From Ruminococcus sp. (GTDB taxonomy: Bacteria > Bacillota > Clostridia > Oscillospirales > Ruminococcaceae): a DNA stretch of 64,000 bases. The translations under genes were made by a program, and so were the position numbers. Where the stretch lies: assembly GCA_020861185.1 (NCBI GenBank), contig JAJBSV010000009.1, positions 141,077 through 205,076 of the forward strand, written 5' to 3'. How positions within the stretch are numbered: position 1 is the first letter of the stretch; the number at the start of each line of letters is the position of its first letter. The notes beneath the pieces are model-generated. The model saw only the letters and a list, made by a program, of their open reading frames with translations. It did not search any database and had not been told where the DNA came from. Below are positions 40,796-49,956 of this stretch, in pieces.

Positions 40796-42739
40796 CTACT
40801 CACCGTCTGTCCAGATCTGATTGAAGACTTCTTCGGTTATTGCTTTATAGGGGTTGCCATCTGCGTCAAACAGCGCTTCGTTGTAACAAGCGCTTCCCTG
40901 TGCTTCCGATACGGTTGAATTTGCAAGGTCATATTCTGCGGCAGGGGTGTTAATCCAGCCGGAGCCTTCGCTTGCCCATGTGTCGGACGACGTCAATATC
41001 CATGCCGGCTCCCAATAGAAGGTACCGATGCAGTAGTCAATCTGCGCCGCCGCTTCGTTCAGAATGGTTATCGCCTGAACCTGTCCGTCCTCGCTCGGCG
41101 TGCCGAACACATCCTCAACTTCATCACCATAGGCACCACTTGTACCATAGGAATACTCCGCAATCATTGTGAGCTTTCCGAAAGCCTGAGCCACACCGTT
41201 CAGAGATTCGGTCAGATTTTCAAGCGTTCCGTGCCAGAAAGGATAGTAGGAAGACGAGAAGATATCATAATCCGCACCTGCCGCCGCAAGCATATTTGCA
41301 TATCCGTAGTAGGTTGTCGGGTCAGGGCTTGTGAAGTGTACAGCGATTAAAATGCTGTCGTCAAACTCCCTTACAGCCTCACAGCCTGCCGCAATAAGCT
41401 GAGCAATATTTTCCATTCCGCTTTCACCGGCAAGGTAACTATTGGTCTCGTTTCCAACTGAAACGATGCCGATATCAACTCCGGTTGCGGCAATCTGCTC
41501 GAGTGCTTCGGTTGTGTATTCGGCTATAGCGGCTTGCTTTTCTTCAAGTGAATAATCAGCCCACGCCTTGGGAGCATAGGAGCGGCTCGGGTCGCTCCAG
41601 AAATCGGAATAGTGGAAATCAACATACAGAGTCAAGCCAAGCTCAGCACATCTTTCGGCAATCTCGCATGTGTATGCAAGGTCACACACTCCGCCGCCGT
41701 AGCTGTTTTCGGGAGTTTTCTCTTCGCTCTCGGCATATGGGTCGTTCCACACTCTCACACGGACATAATTTACTCCCGCATCTTTCAGAACGGCAAGTAA
41801 ATCTTCTTCCTCACCGTCTGCGTTATAGTAAACAACTCCGCTCTTTTCAAGAGAAATAAGTGACGAAACGTCGACACCCTTAATCCAGTCTCCGTCGTTT
41901 ATGACTGTTCCGTTGTATGTGATGCCGCTGAAGTCTATTGAGCCAGAACCCGTTGCGCCAACCTCCTGAATATCCCGGTTTGCTTCTTCAGGTGAAACAC
42001 CGTAATCTTCCGAAGCTCCACCCAACGGGTCACTGCCGGAAGAATCCGAAGCACTCGCTTCGCCGCTCACACCGGCATTATTTGCTTCAATCGAATCCTT
42101 TTCGCTAGCGGCTACGAATGCCACATTGTCAATGTCTCCCCAGTCATCTGCTCCGAGTTCACCGGAAATCCGAATAGTGACGACATCGCCCGCTTCAACA
42201 GCGATTTCATCGGTAATCGCCGTTGTCCAGACGTCCCAGTCAAGAGTCGGCGCGATATCCAGAGCGGCGGCTTCTTCGTCGTTGACGAGTACATAAAACG
42301 TCAGCGTTCCCTCAAAAGTGTTCGAGCCTTCGTAGTAAATTCCGCCTACATATGTACCCGCTTCTTCAACAAGTATATACTGTGACAGCGTAAACGAGCC
42401 GCCGGCATAAGAATACATCTTGACGAAATACGAAGTGTTTACGGTCGCCCAATCATCCGTCTGAACGTTCACAACGCCGCTCGACGATTCCTCGACCGTC
42501 CAACCTTCAAAATCCTGTGTTTCGAAGTCGCCGTTTATCAGTTCCGAATGGTATTCGATTGTTTCTGCAATCGCTTCCGCAGACGCATACGTATCAGTGT
42601 CCGCAACCGTTTCAACAGTAATTTCCTCTGTTGTAATCGCATCATCATTGCTTTGTGAGCCACAACCCGTCATTGTAAATACAAGCACGAGCGACAGCAT
42701 AAAAGCGATGATTCTATTAAGATTATATCGTTTTTTCAT
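40796..42739 (-). CDS. GH53 endo-beta-1,4-galactanase lipoprotein
   Basis: A 647-residue surface lipoprotein (lipobox MTGC). Residues about 65-212 form a beta-sandwich carbohydrate-binding-like module (NGDFETQDFEGWTVEESSSG to WGDIDNVAFVAA). After a Ser/Gly/Ala linker, residues about 284-645 are a GH53 barrel: VNYVRVRVWNDP, DFHYSDFWSDP, acid/base Glu431 in VSVGNETN and nucleophile Glu528 in MIAEYSYG. GH53 enzymes cut beta-1,4-galactan of pectin. The perfect promoter upstream makes it the first gene of the unit, with the SGNH hydrolase next. Confidence 0.92.
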   Translation of the reverse strand: MKKRYNLNRIIAFMLSLVLVFTMTGCGSQSNDDAITTEEITVETVADTDTYASAEAIAETIEYHSELINGDFETQDFEGWTVEESSSGVVNVQTDDWATVNTSYFVKMYSYAGGSFTLSQYILVEEAGTYVGGIYYEGSNTFEGTLTFYVLVNDEEAAALDIAPTLDWDVWTTAITDEIAVEAGDVVTIRISGELGADDWGDIDNVAFVAASEKDSIEANNAGVSGEASASDSSGSDPLGGASEDYGVSPEEANRDIQEVGATGSGSIDFSGITYNGTVINDGDWIKGVDVSSLISLEKSGVVYYNADGEEEDLLAVLKDAGVNYVRVRVWNDPYAESEEKTPENSYGGGVCDLAYTCEIAERCAELGLTLYVDFHYSDFWSDPSRSYAPKAWADYSLEEKQAAIAEYTTEALEQIAATGVDIGIVSVGNETNSYLAGESGMENIAQLIAAGCEAVREFDDSILIAVHFTSPDPTTYYGYANMLAAAGADYDIFSSSYYPFWHGTLENLTESLNGVAQAFGKLTMIAEYSYGTSGAYGDEVEDVFGTPSEDGQVQAITILNEAAAQIDYCIGTFYWEPAWILTSSDTWASEGSGWINTPAAEYDLANSTVSEAQGSACYNEALFDADGNPYKAITEEVFNQIWTDGE

Positions 42740-42774
42740 GTCAGTCTCCTCAACTTTATTTTTGAATAAGTTTT

Positions 42775-42803
42775 ATTATACCAAGAATTTGTAGAGAAGT
42801 CAA
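42775..42803 (-). promoter_or_regulatory. Promoter of the GH53 gene
   Basis: TTGACT (42798-42803), 17-bp spacer, TATAAT (42775-42780) on the minus strand. Confidence 0.88.
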
Positions 42804-42854
42804 CAATCTTTTATGCCGATTTTGTGGATTTATAGAAAATTTTGCACAAAAAAA

Positions 42855-42900
42855 GTAGGGGCAGGATATACAAGTTCGCTATGCGAACTTATCCGCCCGC
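42855..42900. repeat. Nested palindromic repeat
   Basis: Outer arms GGGGCAGGATA ... TATCCGCCC enclose a perfect inner palindrome AAGTTCGC-TAT-GCGAACTT (42872-42890). The outer part matches the 19-bp palindrome at 2550-2568, so the two are probably members of one dispersed family. Confidence 0.6.
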
Positions 42901-42933
42901 TATTCTTCGTCAGCTATTTTTCGGTCTGGATGT

Positions 42934-42958
42934 AGAAGTTTGGCAAAGCCAAACTTCT
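42934..42958. repeat. 25-bp palindrome after icd
   Basis: AGAAGTTTGGC-AAA-GCCAAACTTCT is perfect. It lies 11 bp beyond the icd stop but has no T-tail, so a terminator role is doubtful. The arms resemble those of the inner palindrome at 42872-42890. Confidence 0.6.
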
Positions 42959-42969
42959 CCCACTACAAT

Positions 42970-44184
42970 TTATGCCATAAGTTTGCTGAGATTCTCCGCA
43001 ATCGCCCCGATAAACTCCTCGGTGGAGACCGACTGCTTGTTCTCGAGGGTCGAGAGTGCCGCCATGTCGCCGGTCATGATGCCGCTTTCGATGGTCGAGA
43101 TGGTCGCTTTCTCAAGCTTGTCGGCATAGTCGCAGAGCTCGGGGATTTCGTCAAGCTCGCCGCGCTTGCGGAAGGCGCCGGACCATGCGAAGATGGTCGC
43201 AACGGGGTTGGTCGAGGTGCGCTCACCCTTGAGATACTTGTAGTAGTGCCTCTGAACGGTGCCGTGGGCGGCTTCGTACTCATAAACTCCGTCGGGAGAG
43301 ACGAGAACCGAGGTCATAAGCCCGAGACTTCCGTAGGCGGTGGCAACCATGTCGCTCATGACGTCGCCGTCGTAGTTCTTGCAAACCCAGATTACGCCGC
43401 CGTTTGAACGGACAATTCTGGCGACAACGTCGTCGATGAGGGTGTAGAAATACTCGATGCCGGCGGCTTCGAACTTCTCCTTATATTCGGACTCGTAAAT
43501 CTCCGCAAAGATGTCCTTGAAGTGGTGGTCGTAGGTCTTCGAGATAGTGTCCTTCGCCGCAAACCAGACGTCCTGATGGGCGTCAAGGGCATAGGAAAGG
43601 CAGGAACGGGCGAAGCTCACAATAGACTTGTCGAGGTTGTGCACGCCCTGAATGATGCCGGCGCTGTTTTTAAAGTCGTGGATAAGAGCTCTTGTCTCGT
43701 TGCCGTTCTCGTCGGTCACGACAAGCTCGGCTTTCGAGCCCTGCGGAACAGCGAGCTCGGTATTCTTGTAGATGTCGCCATAGGCGTGACGGGCGATGGT
43801 GATGGGCTTCGTCCATGTCGGGATGAAGGGAGTGATGCCCTTGACGATAATCGGGGTTCTGAAGACGGTGCCGTCGAGGATGGCACGGATGGTGCCGTTC
43901 GGGGACTTCCACATCTCCTTGAGGTTGTATTCCTCAACTCTCGCGGCATTCGGGGTGATGGTGGCGCACTTGACTGCGACGCCGTATTTCTTCGTAGCCT
44001 CGGCACTTTCTACCGTCACTCTATCATCAGTCTCGTTCCTATGAACTAATCCTAAATCGTAATATTCGGATTTCAGGTCGACGAACGGGGCGATGAGCTC
44101 GTCCTTGATCATCTGCCAGACAACCCTTGTCATCTCGTCGCCGTCCATTTCGACGAGCGGCGTTTTCATTTGAATTTTTGCCAT
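42970..44184 (-). CDS. icd: NADP-dependent isocitrate dehydrogenase
   Basis: Oxidises isocitrate to 2-oxoglutarate. The 404-residue protein is of the eukaryote-like (type II) class: [20 protein letters not shown] at the start, [53 protein letters not shown] and [26 protein letters not shown] precedes the ATG. It follows the aconitase gene by 26 bp in one operon, giving the two steps from citrate to 2-oxoglutarate that feed the glutamate synthase cluster nearby. Confidence 0.95.
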   Translation of the reverse strand: MAKIQMKTPLVEMDGDEMTRVVWQMIKDELIAPFVDLKSEYYDLGLVHRNETDDRVTVESAEATKKYGVAVKCATITPNAARVEEYNLKEMWKSPNGTIRAILDGTVFRTPIIVKGITPFIPTWTKPITIARHAYGDIYKNTELAVPQGSKAELVVTDENGNETRALIHDFKNSAGIIQGVHNLDKSIVSFARSCLSYALDAHQDVWFAAKDTISKTYDHHFKDIFAEIYESEYKEKFEAAGIEYFYTLIDDVVARIVRSNGGVIWVCKNYDGDVMSDMVATAYGSLGLMTSVLVSPDGVYEYEAAHGTVQRHYYKYLKGERTSTNPVATIFAWSGAFRKRGELDEIPELCDYADKLEKATISTIESGIMTGDMAALSTLENKQSVSTEEFIGAIAENLSKLMA

Positions 44185-44210
44185 TTTCTTTGACCTCCCA
44201 ATGTTGTATA

Positions 44211-46142
44211 TCAGAGCTTCGATTTCGTGTAATCGAGAAGACCGCCTGCAAGAATAATCTCCCTGTCACGGGCGGAGAGCTCAATCTTGAGTGTGACCGA
44301 TTCGCCTGTGGTGAGATTCTTAAGTTCTACGGTGTCGCCGGTTGCGACGGCATCGCGAAGATTCGTGAGGCTGAGCTTGTCGCCCTGAGAAATCTTTTCA
44401 TAGTCGGATTCCGTCTCGAAAGTAAGGGGCAGGATTCCGGCGTTTATGAGATTAGCCTTGTGGATTCGGGCAAAGGACTGAACGACTACAGCCTTGATGC
44501 CGAGGTAGAGCGGAGCCAGAGCGGCGTGCTCTCTTGAGGAGCCCTGACCATAGTTCGAGCCGCCGACGATGATGCTTGTACCGAGGCTGAGAGCTCTCGC
44601 CGGGAACTCAATGTCGACAACCTCAAAGCAATGCTTCGAGATTTCGGGGATGTTGGACCTGAGCGGCAGAATTTTCGAGCCGGCAGGCATGATGTGATCT
44701 GTAGTGATATTGTCGCCGACTTTAAGCGAGCACTCAGCTTCGATTGAATCGGGAAGCGGCGAAGTCTTCGGGTAGCCCTTGATGTTCGGTCCCCTCTTGA
44801 TTTCGACTGCCGGAGCGTCTTCCTTGGAAGCCGGAAGCTCGACCATGTTGTCGTTGATGACGAACTCTTCGGGCATCTTGAATTCGGGCATATCGCCGAG
44901 GGTTCTCGGGTCGGTGAGAACGCCCGTGAGCGCCGAAGCGGCGGCGGTTTCGGGAGAAATGAGATAAACCTGTGCGTCCTTGGTGCCGCTACGACCTAAG
45001 AAGTTACGGTTGAATGTTCTGAGCGAAACGCCCGCAGAGTTGGGCGACTGACCCATGCCGATGCAGGGACCGCAGGCGGATTCGAGAATTCTCGCGCCGC
45101 AGTCAATCATATCCGAAAGATACTCGCCCTTCGAGAGCATGTTGAGAACCTGCTTCGAGCCGGGAGCGATGGACAAAGAAACGTCCGGGTGAACGGTCTT
45201 GCCCTTTAAGATATAGGCGACCTTCATCATATCGACAAACGAGGAGTTTGTGCAGGAGCCGATGCAGACCTGATTAATCTTCATCCCTGCAAGCTCGCTG
45301 ACGGGCTTGACGTTGTCGGGAGAGTGCGGGCAAGCCGCCAGAGGCTCGAGGGTGCTGAGGTCTATCACGAGCTCTTCGTCATAGACTGCGTCGGAGTCGG
45401 CTTTGAGCTCAACCCAATCGGCTTCCCTGCGCTGTGCCTTCATGAATTCATATGTCTTCTCATCCGACGGGAAGATGCTTGTTGTAGCGCCGAGCTCGGC
45501 CCCCATATTCGTAATAGTAGCGCGCTCGGGGACGCTGAGGGTCTTGACGCCCTCGCCGGTGTATTCGATAATCTTGCCGACGCCGCCCTTAACGGTGAGG
45601 CGTCTCAGTACTTCGAGAATTACGTCCTTAGCAGAAACCCAAGGGCTGAGCTTGCCGGTGAGCTCGACTTTTACCATCTTCGGATGGGTGATATAGAGCG
45701 GACCGCCGCCCATTGCGACTGCGACGTCGAGACCTCCCGCACCGATTGCGAGCATTCCCAAGCCACCACATGTGGGGGTATGTGAATCAGATCCGATGAG
45801 GGTCTTGCCGGGAATGCCGAAGCGTTCGAGGTGAACCTGATGGCAGATGCCGTTGCCCGGACGGGAGAACGAAATTCCACGCTTTTTGGCGACCGAACCG
45901 ATAAACAGGTGGTCGTCGGCGTTCTCGAAGCCGGACTGGAGAGTGTTGTGGTCGACATATGCGACGCTCTTCTCCGTTCTGACGGAGGGAATCTCCATTG
46001 CCTCAAGCTCGATATATGCCATCGTGCCGGTGGCATCCTGAGTCAAAGTCTGGTCAATCTTAATTCCGATTTCGGAACCCTTTTTGAACTCACCGTCAAC
46101 GAGGTGAGCCTTTAAAATTTTTTCAGCTACGGTATAACCCAT
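44211..46142 (-). CDS. acn: Aconitate hydratase
   Basis: Isomerises citrate to isocitrate with a [4Fe-4S] cluster. The 643-residue protein contains the cluster ligands in CIGSCTNSS and CGPCIGMG, the substrate loops [10 protein letters not shown] and NFLGRSGT, and the C-terminal swivel domain with [20 protein letters not shown]. The start at 46142 is chosen for AAAGGGGG and the promoter just upstream. Cotranscribed with icd. Confidence 0.95.
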   Translation of the reverse strand: MGYTVAEKILKAHLVDGEFKKGSEIGIKIDQTLTQDATGTMAYIELEAMEIPSVRTEKSVAYVDHNTLQSGFENADDHLFIGSVAKKRGISFSRPGNGICHQVHLERFGIPGKTLIGSDSHTPTCGGLGMLAIGAGGLDVAVAMGGGPLYITHPKMVKVELTGKLSPWVSAKDVILEVLRRLTVKGGVGKIIEYTGEGVKTLSVPERATITNMGAELGATTSIFPSDEKTYEFMKAQRREADWVELKADSDAVYDEELVIDLSTLEPLAACPHSPDNVKPVSELAGMKINQVCIGSCTNSSFVDMMKVAYILKGKTVHPDVSLSIAPGSKQVLNMLSKGEYLSDMIDCGARILESACGPCIGMGQSPNSAGVSLRTFNRNFLGRSGTKDAQVYLISPETAAASALTGVLTDPRTLGDMPEFKMPEEFVINDNMVELPASKEDAPAVEIKRGPNIKGYPKTSPLPDSIEAECSLKVGDNITTDHIMPAGSKILPLRSNIPEISKHCFEVVDIEFPARALSLGTSIIVGGSNYGQGSSREHAALAPLYLGIKAVVVQSFARIHKANLINAGILPLTFETESDYEKISQGDKLSLTNLRDAVATGDTVELKNLTTGESVTLKIELSARDREIILAGGLLDYTKSKL

Positions 46143-46173
46143 GCTATCGCCCCCTTTATTTAGTGTTAGGTTT

Positions 46174-46202
46174 ATTTTAATACAGTAACGAGCCGATGTC
46201 AA
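46174..46202 (-). promoter_or_regulatory. Promoter of acn-icd
   Basis: TTGACA (46197-46202), 17-bp spacer, TAAAAT (46174-46179) on the minus strand. Confidence 0.82.
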
Positions 46203-46254
46203 TAGCACTCCCTCATCTTTGGATAATTTGCCGAATCGGACATCAAATATTTGC

Positions 46255-46280
46255 AAAAAAGGCGACATAAAGCCGCCTTT
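46255..46280 (-). terminator. Terminator of the 46.3-47.5 kb operon
   Basis: AAAGGCG and CGCCTTT (46258-46264, 46274-46280) pair around a short loop; a run of six T follows on the minus strand. Confidence 0.78.
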
Positions 46281-46315
46281 GATTTGAAAAATGAATTTTT
46301 CGGGGTGGGAATCCG

Positions 46316-46486
46316 TCAGAATTTGCTTGACTCCATAGCTTCTCTCGTCGCTTTTATCTCTGCTTCTATCTCTTCGTCAGACATAAATCCTGACTCCGTT
46401 GCTTGGACACGCATACTGTTAAAAGCAATCTCCGCCTTCGCACGCCTTACCGTCTCTTTTAGCTTCTGGCGACGATTGTTGTTCAT
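46316..46486 (-). CDS. Small charged protein, antitoxin-like
   Basis: A 56-residue protein that I do not assign to a family: MNNNRRQKLKETVRRAKAEI, then a Met/Gln/Ser-rich middle and MSDEEIEAEIKATREAMESS. AGGAGG precedes the ATG at 46486, which overlaps the preceding stop by ATGA. The EEIxAEIxAxR end is common in RelB/Phd-type antitoxins and small helical adaptors, but no toxin partner is recognised next to it. Confidence 0.7.
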   Translation of the reverse strand: MNNNRRQKLKETVRRAKAEIAFNSMRVQATESGFMSDEEIEAEIKATREAMESSKF

Positions 46487-47115
46487 TTTGAAACCTCCTG
46501 ATTATTCTGCTCCATTTGGAGCAATAGACATTTTGGATTGGTAATACCTGAATCACATAGCTCTTTGACCATGGCTTGAGAACTCTCGTCATAATAATAA
46601 ATAGTATGCTTACTATGAGTACCACAAGCTCCACGAGGACGATCAAGGAAAGCCACGAAAGCTTCATTGTGTTCTTTGATTGAATAGAGCTTTTCCCGAA
46701 CCAGAATATAATCTATCACATTTGCCTTGACTGCTATAAGTCCAGCCTGTGTGTAAACCTTGCCAGGCTCTGTCCCGAGTGTCTTACACTGCAAACCCGT
46801 TTCGACTTCAATCTTTTCTTCGTCTTTGGAATCAAAAAGCAATTCCGCAAGGCGGAAACTGAAACTTATGTAAACAGCCTCTGGGTCATGACGCTTCTCT
46901 TCTGGTATTATATCTGTATCGTAATATACCTGGCAGAGTCGCCAGAGATTATAGTCACTGAAACCATATTTCTTTTGAATACCTTTAAGAAACTCAAAAT
47001 CTCTTGCGGCTTCCGCTTCGGCATCAGCTTTTGTTTGTTTCCAGCCACTTACCACTATATAACTGACAAGAACCGCAAGACCAAATATACAAAGCGTTAT
47101 GACAACTCCTGTCAA
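46483..47115 (-). CDS. Hypothetical membrane-anchored protein
   Basis: A 210-residue protein with one N-terminal membrane helix (about 4-24) and a soluble remainder. It begins at TTG 47115 with GGGGAGG 8 nt upstream. The soluble part has an EAEAARDFEFLKGIQKKYGF helix, YYDTDIIPEEKRHDPEAVYI and an HTIYYYDESSQAMVKEL segment; I recognise no family. It lies 19 bp after the interrupted membrane gene and overlaps the next small gene. Confidence 0.75.
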   Translation of the reverse strand: MTGVVITLCIFGLAVLVSYIVVSGWKQTKADAEAEAARDFEFLKGIQKKYGFSDYNLWRLCQVYYDTDIIPEEKRHDPEAVYISFSFRLAELLFDSKDEEKIEVETGLQCKTLGTEPGKVYTQAGLIAVKANVIDYILVREKLYSIKEHNEAFVAFLDRPRGACGTHSKHTIYYYDESSQAMVKELCDSGITNPKCLLLQMEQNNQEVSK

Positions 47116-47134
47116 ATATAAAACCTCCCCTCGC

Positions 47135-47533
47135 TTATTTCTTAAGCCATGCCCATTTCTGCGGATTCTTTTCTTTACTTAACCAGTTGAAATCAATGTC
47201 ATTGTTAGGAATTGACTTATTGGACAAAACCCTCAGCCCCATCTCTCGATGATATTCGTATGGCTTATGATAACTCGAACAGCACATATATAAACACCAG
47301 ACGGTTGCACCAATGAAAACAGGGATAGTAAGTAAGAGTCAAATCATATATAATATGAACACATCATTAAGCTCAATAACATAATCAATCGCAAGCCACA
47401 AAGCGAGAACCGAAAACGCATCGAAAAATCCAAGAGCTACTGCTCTCTTGTCCTTGCCGAAAGATTTGATGCCTTCTCTGCAAAGGAATACTATTAGATA
47501 GATGATGAAAAATGTTCCTACGATTATTTCCAA
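47135..47533 (-). pseudogene. Membrane protein gene interrupted by an in-frame TGA
   Basis: From TTG 47533 (AGGAGG 8 nt upstream) the frame encodes 64 residues with a membrane helix at the start (IIVGTFFIIYLIVFL) and a second one ending FILYMI, then TGA at 47341-47339. The same frame continues for 67 codons as LLLTIPVFIGATVWCLYMCC and onward to WLSKEKNPQKWAWLKK before TAA at 47135. The stop falls inside a hydrophobic stretch, as if a codon such as TGG had mutated. A truncated but functional 64-residue product is possible. Confidence 0.65.
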
Positions 47534-47591
47534 ATTGAAAACCTCCTATAAAATCGTACTTTTATTATATAGCGAATGCGGATTAAACTAT

Positions 47592-48497
47592 TTACTCATC
47601 CACCGCTTCGGGGACTTTTCTTCTTGACTTGAAATATCCCACGGTGCTCGAGACGGTGGAGATGGTGGCGAAGGCGCCGGGGTACTTTTCGAGGATGTCC
47701 TTGAGGTTCACCATCTGGTCTTTATTTACGACGCAGATGAGGACGCTTCTGTTTTCGTGGGTATAGCCGCCCTTGCCTTCAACGATTGTCGCCGAATGTC
47801 CGAGCTTGGTGATTATCTCCTCGGAGATTTCCTTCGGGGAATTGGTGATAATCTCGAACTTCACCGCCTCGCGGTTGCCCTTGAGGATTCTGTCGCTCAG
47901 GGTGCTTGAGAAGTAGCTGTAGACGATGCAGAGGAGCACCGGCTCGATTTTGTAATCGTAGACGAAGTAGGAGGATATCGCAACAACGGTGTTCAATGCG
48001 AACATGACCCATGCAAGGTTATACGCCGGGTGCTTCTTGTGGATGATGACGGCGATGAGGTCGGTTCCTCCGGAACAGCAATTCGACATCATCGCATAGC
48101 CGAGGATTCCGCCGTTCAGGATTCCCGAAGCAACCGGTCCCAGAATGGTACTTGTGCCGGTGTCGGTCTGATAGATAAATCTTGAAAGGTCGACATATGA
48201 CGACTGCAGAACGATCAGCATTACCGAGAAAGTAGATATGTAGACGAGAGTCCGAACGGCGAACTGCTTGTCGACATAGAAGAATACTACTATTATAAGC
48301 GGGATGTTGATGAGGAGTGAAAGATATCCTACGTTGATTCCCAGAACGTACTGAATCATGGTTGCTATGCCGTTGACTCCCGACGGTGCGAAGCTGTTCG
48401 GGAAGATGAACAGGACATACACGAGGGCGCATGCGCTCGCCAGCAGGGCTATAAAGACGTAGCTCCAGATTTTTCTCAATACTGTGACGAATGACAT
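47592..48497 (-). CDS. YitT-family membrane protein (DUF2179 domain)
   Basis: A 301-residue protein with five or six membrane helices in the first 210 residues (YitT_membrane; SGVNGIATMIQYVLG and MMSNCCSGGTDLIAVIIHKK are typical) and a C-terminal cytoplasmic DUF2179 domain (ITKLGHSATIVEGKGGYTHE, then NRSVLICVV). The family is widespread in Firmicutes with unknown transport function. It lies 16 bp downstream of the acyltransferase gene and is probably cotranscribed. Confidence 0.88.
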   Translation of the reverse strand: MSFVTVLRKIWSYVFIALLASACALVYVLFIFPNSFAPSGVNGIATMIQYVLGINVGYLSLLINIPLIIVVFFYVDKQFAVRTLVYISTFSVMLIVLQSSYVDLSRFIYQTDTGTSTILGPVASGILNGGILGYAMMSNCCSGGTDLIAVIIHKKHPAYNLAWVMFALNTVVAISSYFVYDYKIEPVLLCIVYSYFSSTLSDRILKGNREAVKFEIITNSPKEISEEIITKLGHSATIVEGKGGYTHENRSVLICVVNKDQMVNLKDILEKYPGAFATISTVSSTVGYFKSRRKVPEAVDE

Positions 48498-48513
48498 TTT
48501 TTATCTGCCTTTC

Positions 48514-49686
48514 TTATTTGCTTGCCGCATCTATAATATTGACGTATTTCACGATTCTTCGCTTGTCCGGCGGGACGAGATAGAAGAGTCTCTTCTCGTA
48601 ATAAAGATTGAACCAGCCGTTCGGCGTGTAGGGTGCACCGCCGATGTCACGGGTCTTTTTGTGGAGCTCGACCGGCTCGCCGTAAACCGTGCCGACAAGG
48701 TCGAAGCTATCCATATCCACCCGCAAATGCGCTTCACCGGCTTCCATATCCATGTGCCCGTGCTTGGTCACGGCGCCGATTTTTATGTCGTCCTCCATGA
48801 CAGTGTCCAAAGGAAGGAGTCCCCTCTGGAGGTAGTACCAAGCATTCACGGAGCGGACATACTCGTTGTCGAAGCGATAGTCGTCCGAGAGTGTCGTTTT
48901 GAATCCGCAAGCCTCGCAACGGACTTCGTTGCCCTCGGCTTTGATTCGGAACTCTTCGCCGCACTTGGGACATTTATATAAAATGGAGTCGAGACCCTCG
49001 GCGGTTTTGCTTGTCTTGTAGTGGCAACCTTTCATCTCCCACTCATCATCGTGGAAGATGGCTTTGTCGATTTCTTCGGAAATCTCATCGACAGATAGCT
49101 TTGCAATCTCATTTGCTGAGAATAGCTGTGCGGTCTTAACTTTAATGTCACCCTTGCGGTACTTCTTGCCCCACTTCGGGAAGACGAGCGCCGAGCCGTT
49201 GCCGGCTATTGTGTAGACCGGGAGCCCCAGCTTCTTCACAAGCTCGGGAGTGCCCTTTGTCACCTTCTGAGAATGTGCCACGGCGTTGAGCCTTCCCTCA
49301 GGGAAGAGGACGATTATGTTGCCCTCGTTCTTGGCTCTTAAGATTCCCCGGATGGTGCCCGTGTCGGGGCAGAACATCTTCTTTGTGATGGCGTGCCCGA
49401 ATCTTCTTATGAACCAGCCTATCACAGGGCTATACATGAAGTGCTCGCTCAGGACAAAGGTCGGTCGGTACGGAAGAAGCGTCAGCCCGACTACTATGTG
49501 GTCCTTAAGGGAAATGTGCGGCGCTAAGATGAGCGACGGCTCCTTGATGCCATCTAATCCCGTGCGGTCGATGGTGAGGTGCACACCCTTGATTTTGAAG
49601 ATAAGAGCGGAAATCCAGAGGTAGATATGATAGATTCCCCACGTCGGCTTGCCGAGCTTCTTCGATTTATTTTTTTCTGATGCCAT
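48514..49686 (-). CDS. PlsC-like lysophospholipid acyltransferase with zinc ribbon
   Basis: The N-terminal 210 residues form a glycerolphosphate acyltransferase domain: APHISLKDHIVVG carries the HX4D active site, and VLFPEGRLNAVAHS is the acceptor-binding FPEG motif. Residues about 235-270 form a zinc ribbon (CPKCGEEF ... CEACGF), followed by an uncharacterised C-terminal domain of about 120 residues. The extra domains make it longer than ordinary PlsC (about 240 residues). Start at 49686 with GGTGGTGA upstream. Role in phospholipid synthesis or remodelling is likely. Confidence 0.85.
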   Translation of the reverse strand: MASEKNKSKKLGKPTWGIYHIYLWISALIFKIKGVHLTIDRTGLDGIKEPSLILAPHISLKDHIVVGLTLLPYRPTFVLSEHFMYSPVIGWFIRRFGHAITKKMFCPDTGTIRGILRAKNEGNIIVLFPEGRLNAVAHSQKVTKGTPELVKKLGLPVYTIAGNGSALVFPKWGKKYRKGDIKVKTAQLFSANEIAKLSVDEISEEIDKAIFHDDEWEMKGCHYKTSKTAEGLDSILYKCPKCGEEFRIKAEGNEVRCEACGFKTTLSDDYRFDNEYVRSVNAWYYLQRGLLPLDTVMEDDIKIGAVTKHGHMDMEAGEAHLRVDMDSFDLVGTVYGEPVELHKKTRDIGGAPYTPNGWFNLYYEKRLFYLVPPDKRRIVKYVNIIDAASK

Positions 49687-49758
49687 TTTATATTTTCACC
49701 ACCAACAGCTGTCTTTCAGCGGAGGACACTTATATATCAAATGTCCTTCCGGTAAACT

Positions 49759-49787
49759 ATTGTAGCATATAATAATCAAAATAGCAA
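49759..49787 (-). promoter_or_regulatory. Promoter of the acyltransferase-yitT unit
   Basis: TTGCTA (49782-49787), 17-bp spacer, TACAAT (49759-49764) on the minus strand. Its leader contains a small hairpin (GGACA/TGTCC). Confidence 0.7.
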
Positions 49788-49832
49788 CAGGATTTTGCGC
49801 GCATTTTGGTAAAATTTAAACTGCATCAAAAC

Positions 49833-49861
49833 TTGACACTTTGACTTTAACATGATATAAT
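49833..49861 (+). promoter_or_regulatory. Promoter of the glutamate synthase operon
   Basis: TTGACA (49833-49838), 17-bp spacer, TATAAT (49856-49861). Transcription should start around 49867-49870, almost directly at the regulatory hairpins. Confidence 0.9.
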
Positions 49862-49867
49862 TTTTTG

Positions 49868-49933
49868 TAATGAGCAAAGGCGTTCATATAGGGGATAGTC
49901 TACCCTTTTGAAGGAAACGTCTTTGCTTTTTTT
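49868..49933 (+). promoter_or_regulatory. Putative ANTAR-responsive attenuator (two hexaloop hairpins plus terminator)
   Basis: Two small stems can form: P1 GAGC/GTTC (49872-49875, 49882-49885) with hexaloop AAAGGC, and P2 GGGG/TACCC (one bulge; 49891-49894, 49901-49905) with hexaloop ATAGTC. Both loops have A at position 1 and G at position 4, the ANTAR-target consensus. Alternatively 49873-49884 pairs with 49916-49927 into a long stem followed by T7, a terminator that excludes P1. The operon encodes an ANTAR protein at 56234. Binding is inferred. Confidence 0.7.
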
Positions 49934-49956
49934 CTTAAACGAAAGGAAGAGAAGTC

